Shown one piece after another: positions 59,357 to 64,000 of a stretch of DNA of 64,000 nucleotides. Position 1 is the stretch's first letter. Each line of letters opens with the position of its first letter. The stretch is from Polaribacter sp. L3A8 (GTDB lineage: Bacteria; Bacteroidota; Bacteroidia; Flavobacteriales; Flavobacteriaceae), in the NCBI RefSeq assembly GCF_009796785.1, contig NZ_CP047026.1, positions 1,882,001 to 1,946,000 on the forward strand, given 5' to 3'. Both the position numbers and the translations under genes were made by a program. Under the pieces are notes generated by a model. It worked only from the letters and a program-made list of their open reading frames with translations. It made no database searches and was not told where the DNA came from.

Positions 59357-59878
59357 ATGGAAAATCAAGCAAACAGTAAAAACATCATACTAACTTATGG
59401 TGTATACTTAGGATTAATAGGAGTAATTGTTCACCTAATTCTTTTTGCTGCTGGTAGTTTATTAGAATATCAATGGATAAATAGCCTTATTAGTTTTGCA
59501 GCAATGATTGCACTTATTATAATTGGTATTAAAAAGTTTAGAGAAGCAAATGGCGGCTTTATTTCTTGGGGAGAAGGTGTAAAAATAGGTTTAGGAATTA
59601 CAATGATTAGCGCTGTAATTGCTTTAGTTTATACGTTATTATTTATGACTTACATAGATCCTACTTTTCAACAACGAGCAATAGAGGTACAAGAACAAGC
59701 TTGGCTAGATGCTGGTATGACAGAAGAGCAAGTTGACAATGCAACAGCAATGGCTCAAAAATTTCAGACTCCTGGTATTTTATCGGCTATTATTCTTGCC
59801 ACATCTGCCTTTTTTGGTTTTATAATTTCTGCTATTACTGCAGCTATTATGAAAAAAAATGAAGAAGAAACTTACTAA
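59357..59878 (+). CDS. DUF4199 membrane protein
   Basis: A 173-residue inner-membrane protein with about four helices (residues 10-32, 36-57, 76-98, 143-165). The pattern KKFREANGGFISWGEGVKIGLGITMISAV (residues 64-92) is the DUF4199 signature as I remember it. In Flavobacteria it sits in front of a GT2 glycosyltransferase, as here. It may assist the transferase, but no function is known. Confidence 0.85.
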   Translation: MENQANSKNIILTYGVYLGLIGVIVHLILFAAGSLLEYQWINSLISFAAMIALIIIGIKKFREANGGFISWGEGVKIGLGITMISAVIALVYTLLFMTYIDPTFQQRAIEVQEQAWLDAGMTEEQVDNATAMAQKFQTPGILSAIILATSAFFGFIISAITAAIMKKNEEETY

Positions 59879-59940
59879 AACAAAAAAAACATCGTTTAAT
59901 ATTTATATAAATGATGAGTTAAAATTTTTGAATATATAAT

Positions 59941-60897
59941 ATGGATATTTCGGTAGTAATACCACTTCTTAACGAAGATGAATCTTTACAAGAATTATAC
60001 GATTGGATTGCAAAAGTTATGCAATCCAATCGTTATTTTTATGAAGTTATTTTTATAGATGATGGTAGCACAGACAATTCTTGGAAAGTTATAGAAGAAT
60101 TATCTTCTAAAAATGAAGCTGTAAAAGGAATTCGTTTTAAAAAAAATTACGGAAAATCGCAGGCGTTAGATGCTGGTTTTGAAATGGCAAAAGGTAACGT
60201 CGTTATAACTATGGATGCCGATTTACAAGACAATCCAGATGAAATTCCTGAATTATATGATTTAATCGTTAAAGAAGATTTCGATTTAATTTCTGGTTGG
60301 AAAAAGAAACGTTATGACAACGTTATCACCAAAAACATTCCATCAAAATTATTTAATGCTGCCGCTAGAAAAACATCTGGTTTAAAACTAAACGATTTTA
60401 ATTGCGGCTTAAAAGCGTACAAAAACGAAGTTATAAAAGCAGTAAAAGTAAGCGGAGAAATGCACCGATACATTCCTGTTTTAGCTAAAAACGAAGGCTA
60501 TACTAAAATTGGCGAAAAAGTAGTACAACATCAAGCAAGAAAATACGGAGAAACTAAATTTGGAATGGATCGTTTTGTAAATGGTTTTTTAGATTTAATT
60601 ACCATTTCTTTTTTATCTAAATTTGGTAAAAGACCCATGCATATTTTTGGTCTTTGGGGAACTCTAATGTTTTTATTCGGTACTACATCAGCATTTTATA
60701 TTGGAGCCATAAAACTATACAAAGTGTTTAATGGCATTAAAACAATACTGGTAACTGACAATCCTTGGTTTTTTATTGCCCTAACCTCTATGATTTTAGG
60801 AACTTTATTATTTTTAGCAGGATTTATTGGAGAACTCATTATAAAAACAAAAAGTAACGAAAAACACTATACGATTAAAGAAAAACTCAATTTCTAA
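59941..60897 (+). CDS. Family 2 glycosyltransferase, DPM/GtrB-like
   Basis: A 318-residue enzyme with a cytosolic GT-A domain and two C-terminal membrane helices (about residues 238-262 and 274-300). Motifs: VIPLLNEDESLQELYDWI, DDGSTDNSW (metal-binding Asp), DADLQDNPDEIPEL and the QHQARKYGETKF lipid-linked transferase segment. Such proteins transfer a sugar to undecaprenyl or dolichyl phosphate. It starts 62 nt after the DUF4199 gene. Confidence 0.94.
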   Translation: MDISVVIPLLNEDESLQELYDWIAKVMQSNRYFYEVIFIDDGSTDNSWKVIEELSSKNEAVKGIRFKKNYGKSQALDAGFEMAKGNVVITMDADLQDNPDEIPELYDLIVKEDFDLISGWKKKRYDNVITKNIPSKLFNAAARKTSGLKLNDFNCGLKAYKNEVIKAVKVSGEMHRYIPVLAKNEGYTKIGEKVVQHQARKYGETKFGMDRFVNGFLDLITISFLSKFGKRPMHIFGLWGTLMFLFGTTSAFYIGAIKLYKVFNGIKTILVTDNPWFFIALTSMILGTLLFLAGFIGELIIKTKSNEKHYTIKEKLNF

Positions 60898-60901
60898 ATA
60901 G

Positions 60902-60909
60902 TATATTTG
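60902..60909 (+). promoter_or_regulatory. -7 promoter element of the phosphosugar mutase
   Basis: TATATTTG, 31 nt upstream of the ATG at 60941. Confidence 0.5.
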
Positions 60910-60940
60910 TACATCAATTAAGTAATACAACCTTTATACA

Positions 60941-62656
60941 ATGGATAATATTTTAGACAAAGCAAAACAATGGTTAACAGCTACATTTGATGCTGAAACT
61001 CAAACAGAAATTCAAGAATTAATCGCTAATAACCCTGATGCTTTAGCAGACAGATTCTATAAAGACATGGAATTTGGTACTGGTGGAATGCGTGGAATTA
61101 TGGGCGCAGGAACCAATAGAATTAACAAATACACATTAGGTAGAGCTACACAAGGTTTATCTAATTACTTAATAGAAAATGTAAAAAAAGAACAACGTAG
61201 TGTTGTTATTGCTTTCGATTGTAGACATAATAGTAAAAAGTTTGCTAAAGTTGTTGCAGATGTTTTATCTGCAAATAACATAAAAGTATATCTTTTTGAA
61301 GATTTACGTGCAACTCCAGAATTATCTTTTGCAGTACGTCATTTAGGTTGTGATGCTGGTATTGTATTAACTGCTTCTCATAACCCGCCAGAATATAATG
61401 GTTACAAAGTATACTGGGCAGATGGTGGACAAATTGTTCCTCCGCATGATGGTGGAATTATAGCTAAAGTAAATGCTTTAGATTTCTCTGAAATTAAATT
61501 TGATGCAAACGAAAACTTAATTGAAGTTATTGGTAAAGAAGTTGATGATGTTTTTATTGAAGCGTCTGTAAAAAATGGTTCTTTATCTGATAACATTGAT
61601 AGAAAAAATTTAAAAATTGTCTTTACGTCTTTACACGGAACATCTATTGTTTCTGTACCAGATGCATTGGCAAAAGCAGGATATACAGATGTACATATTG
61701 TTGAAGAACAAAGAGTACCTAATGGAGATTTCCCAACAGTAAAATCTCCAAATCCAGAAGAACCAGAAGCTTTAAAAATGGCAACTGATTTAGCAAACAA
61801 AATTGGCGCTGATATTGTTATTGGTACAGATCCTGATTGTGATCGTTTAGGTGTTGCAATTAGAGATACTGATGGAAACATGAAATTAATGAATGGGAAC
61901 CAAACAATGGTTGTTATGACTGAATTTCTATTAAAAAAATGGAAAGAAGAAGGTAAAATCAATGGAAAACAATTTGTAGGTTCTACTATTGTTTCTACAG
62001 AATTGGTAAATGATGTAGCTGCAAATTATGGTGTAGACACCAAAGTTGGTTTAACGGGTTTTAAATGGATAGCCAAAATGGTGAGAGATTTCCCTGAACT
62101 AGATTTTGTTGGTGGTGGAGAAGAAAGTTTTGGTTACATGGTTGGTGGTTTTGTAAGAGATAAAGATGCAGTTACCGCAACACTTTTAGCTTGTGAAGTT
62201 GCTGCCTATGCAAAACAAAACGGAAGTTCTTTTTATGAAGAGTTATTAGCAATCTATGTTAAAAACAGTTATTATAAAGAGCATTTAATTTCTATCACTA
62301 AAAAAGGAATGGATGGTGCTGCAGAAATTCAGCAAATGTTGAGTGACATGCGTAATAATCCTTTAACAGAAATTGATGGAGAAAAAGTAGAATCACTTTG
62401 TGATTACGATGCATCAACAAAAAAGAATTTAATTACCGGTAAAGTAACAACGATTGATTTACCAAAATCGAATGTTTTAATTTATCAAACAGAATCTGGA
62501 ACAAGAATTGCTGCAAGGCCTAGTGGAACAGAACCAAAAATAAAGTTCTACTTTAGTGTAAATACTGCATTAGATAATGCTACAAATGCAGATGCAACAG
62601 AAGCTGCTTTAGATGCTAAGATTCAAAGAATTATTGAAGAAATGAAATTGAATTAA
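60941..62656 (+). CDS. pgcA: Phospho-sugar mutase (phosphoglucomutase/phosphomannomutase)
   Basis: Interconverts glucose- or mannose-1- and 6-phosphates; 571 residues as in PgcA. The active-site phosphoserine motif is TASHNPPEYNGYKVYW (residues 145-160), the metal-binding loop is GTDPDCDRLG, the sugar loop GGGEESFGYMVGG, and the phosphate-binding loop RPSGTEPKIKFY near the C-terminus. It makes sugar nucleotide precursors for glycan synthesis, consistent with the neighbouring GT2 gene. It overlaps the downstream ABC exporter's start by 1 nt (TAATG). Confidence 0.96.
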   Translation: MDNILDKAKQWLTATFDAETQTEIQELIANNPDALADRFYKDMEFGTGGMRGIMGAGTNRINKYTLGRATQGLSNYLIENVKKEQRSVVIAFDCRHNSKKFAKVVADVLSANNIKVYLFEDLRATPELSFAVRHLGCDAGIVLTASHNPPEYNGYKVYWADGGQIVPPHDGGIIAKVNALDFSEIKFDANENLIEVIGKEVDDVFIEASVKNGSLSDNIDRKNLKIVFTSLHGTSIVSVPDALAKAGYTDVHIVEEQRVPNGDFPTVKSPNPEEPEALKMATDLANKIGADIVIGTDPDCDRLGVAIRDTDGNMKLMNGNQTMVVMTEFLLKKWKEEGKINGKQFVGSTIVSTELVNDVAANYGVDTKVGLTGFKWIAKMVRDFPELDFVGGGEESFGYMVGGFVRDKDAVTATLLACEVAAYAKQNGSSFYEELLAIYVKNSYYKEHLISITKKGMDGAAEIQQMLSDMRNNPLTEIDGEKVESLCDYDASTKKNLITGKVTTIDLPKSNVLIYQTESGTRIAARPSGTEPKIKFYFSVNTALDNATNADATEAALDAKIQRIIEEMKLN

Positions 62657-64000
62657 TGGGGTATTTTAAAGACATTTTAAAATATGAAAAAAAGTATAGA
62701 AGGTTTACAGTTTTAAACCTTCTATTCAACATACTTTACGCTATTTTTAATGTATTGTCCGTATTAGCTTTTATACCTGTTTTAGGCATCTTATTTAGCA
62801 CAGATAAAAAGGTTGTAAGTAAACCAACCTACGAGGGGATTACCGGAATTGGAGACTACTTAAAAGAAAGTTTTTATTTCTATATATCAAATAAAATAGA
62901 AACTGAAGGCAATATAAAAACACTTGTTTTTATTTGCTTACTATCTGTTTCTTTATTCTTTTTTAAAAATCTATTTAGATATTTAGCTTCTTATGTAATT
63001 ACCTTTTTAAGAACAGGAATTGTAAAAGATTTACGAGATAAATTATACGAAAAAATTGTAGAATTGCCTATCTCCTACTTTTCCGAAAAAAGAAAAGGAG
63101 ACATAATTGCGCGTATGACCTCTGATGTGCAAGAGGTAGAAAATTCTATTTTAACATCTATAGAAACCATTGTTAGAGAGCCGTTAACCGTAATTATTGC
63201 AATTTCTATTATGCTTTTTATGAGTGTAAAATTAACACTCTTTGTTTTTGTTTTATTACCCGTTTCTGGATTTATAATTTCATCCATCAGTAAAAAATTA
63301 AAAGCAAAATCTGCCAAGGCTCAGAAAGAAAATGGTAATTTTTTATCATTTATAGAAGAAACCTTAACCGGTTTAAGAATTATTAAAGGCTTTAATGCAG
63401 AGGGCGTAATCGCTAAAAAGTTTAACAACTCTACACTTCATTTTAAACAATTAATGACCAGTGTAATTCACAGGCAAACATTGGCTTCTCCAATGAGTGA
63501 ATTTTTAGGTTCGGCAACCATTATTGCCATTCTTTGGTACGGAGGAACAGAGGTTTTAGCAAAGACGAGTACTTTGCAACCAGATGAATTTTTAGGTTAT
63601 ATTGTGTTATTTTACACGGTTTTAAACCCTATAAAATTAATTACTTCTACCTTTTATAATATTCAAAAAGGAGAGGCTTCTGCAGAAAGAATTATGACGG
63701 TTTTAAATACAGAAAATAGTATTAAAGACAAACCAAATGCTATTGTAAAAGAAGATTTTACCAATAAAATTGAATTTAAAAATATCTCTTTTAAATATAA
63801 AGATAATTATGTTTTAAAAGACTTTTCATTAACCATTAACAAAGGAGAAACCGTTGCTTTGGTTGGTCAATCTGGTAGTGGAAAATCTACATTAGCCAAC
63901 CTAATTACTCGTTTTTACGATGTTAATAAAGGTGATGTTCTTATTGATAATCAAAACATTAAAGACGTTACCAAAAAATCTTTAAGAAATTTAATGGGTA
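62656..64000 (+). CDS. MsbA-like ABC exporter (3' end outside window)
   Basis: First 448 codons of an ABC transporter with fused membrane and ATPase domains. Helices are visible at about residues 22-46, 94-112, 170-206 and 275-300; Walker A is GQSGSGKST (about residue 409). The start is the ATG at 62656, overlapping the pgcA stop by 1 nt. It resembles lipid A/multidrug exporters of the MsbA class; the signature motif and Walker B lie beyond the window. Confidence 0.92.
   Translation, partial: MGYFKDILKYEKKYRRFTVLNLLFNILYAIFNVLSVLAFIPVLGILFSTDKKVVSKPTYEGITGIGDYLKESFYFYISNKIETEGNIKTLVFICLLSVSLFFFKNLFRYLASYVITFLRTGIVKDLRDKLYEKIVELPISYFSEKRKGDIIARMTSDVQEVENSILTSIETIVREPLTVIIAISIMLFMSVKLTLFVFVLLPVSGFIISSISKKLKAKSAKAQKENGNFLSFIEETLTGLRIIKGFNAEGVIAKKFNNSTLHFKQLMTSVIHRQTLASPMSEFLGSATIIAILWYGGTEVLAKTSTLQPDEFLGYIVLFYTVLNPIKLITSTFYNIQKGEASAERIMTVLNTENSIKDKPNAIVKEDFTNKIEFKNISFKYKDNYVLKDFSLTINKGETVALVGQSGSGKSTLANLITRFYDVNKGDVLIDNQNIKDVTKKSLRNLMG

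Noticed and set aside
61402..61962. 186-codon minus-strand frame inside pgcA
   Set aside because: Antisense to the well-conserved phosphosugar mutase; composition is a mirror of its codons and there is no promoter or family signature.

Overview
The window is an AT-rich chromosomal segment from a marine-type member of the Flavobacteriaceae (Bacteroidota), close to Polaribacter or Tenacibaculum in feel. The evidence is the gene content (menaquinone genes, TamB, a LolA-FtsK-LptF/G cluster, DUF4295, CarboxypepD_reg-like proteins, DUF4199), Bacteroidota-type promoters (-7 element TAnnTTTG, sometimes with TTTG about 20 bp upstream) and the absence of clear Shine-Dalgarno sequences. I see no prophage, IS element, CRISPR array, rRNA or tRNA. 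The only RNA gene I can support is a short SRP RNA near 59.1 kb.

Layout: 1-2 kb, pfkA-gapA glycolysis pair (gapA cut by the window edge). 2-10 kb, divergent tamB and tsaD, then an LtaS-type sulfatase-fold transferase. 9.85-13.05 kb, a compact four-gene operon encoding a coiled-coil protein, a predicted longin/roadblock-type protein, a Ras/Rab-like small GTPase and a soluble hybrid histidine kinase; this is the most unusual system here. 13.1-17.1 kb, an MBL-fold hydrolase, an unassigned 482-residue conserved protein, and an ECF sigma factor with two envelope proteins. 17.1-20.8 kb, an idi-queD-kdsB-HAD-cat operon and small conserved proteins. 20.9-28.5 kb, two peptidyl-prolyl isomerases, prfC, an outer-membrane protein, a MATE exporter and a fasciclin protein. 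28.7-35.4 kb, tpx-dgkA-ftsK-lolA-lptF/G-ribBA. 35.5-37 kb, a TetR regulator with a very large operator palindrome and a linked SDR. 37.7-45.2 kb, three paralogous secreted plug-like proteins, a DUF6702-like protein and two tandem M1 metallopeptidases. 45.4-51.5 kb, cysK, a CDF transporter, ftsY, DUF4295-rpmG-rpmB, cinA and an FAH-family enzyme. 51.5-57 kb, purU and a menaquinone block (menB, menD) with a degenerate esterase and a mini-CvfB. 57-64 kb, transaldolase, SDR, SRP RNA, DUF4199, a GT2 enzyme, a phosphosugar mutase and an MsbA-like exporter cut by the window end.

Most genes are core housekeeping. The non-coding space is decorated with several families of small palindromic repeats: a TCGAG family, one copy of which is read in frame inside menD; a structured GCGTTAG...TAACGC element present three times; a CGCAAAG repeat; and an AGTAGG/CCTACT inverted repeat. 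One copy of the structured element is interrupted by a copy of the TCGAG repeat, giving a nested arrangement.

All family assignments are from reading protein sequences and remembered family signatures; no search was run.
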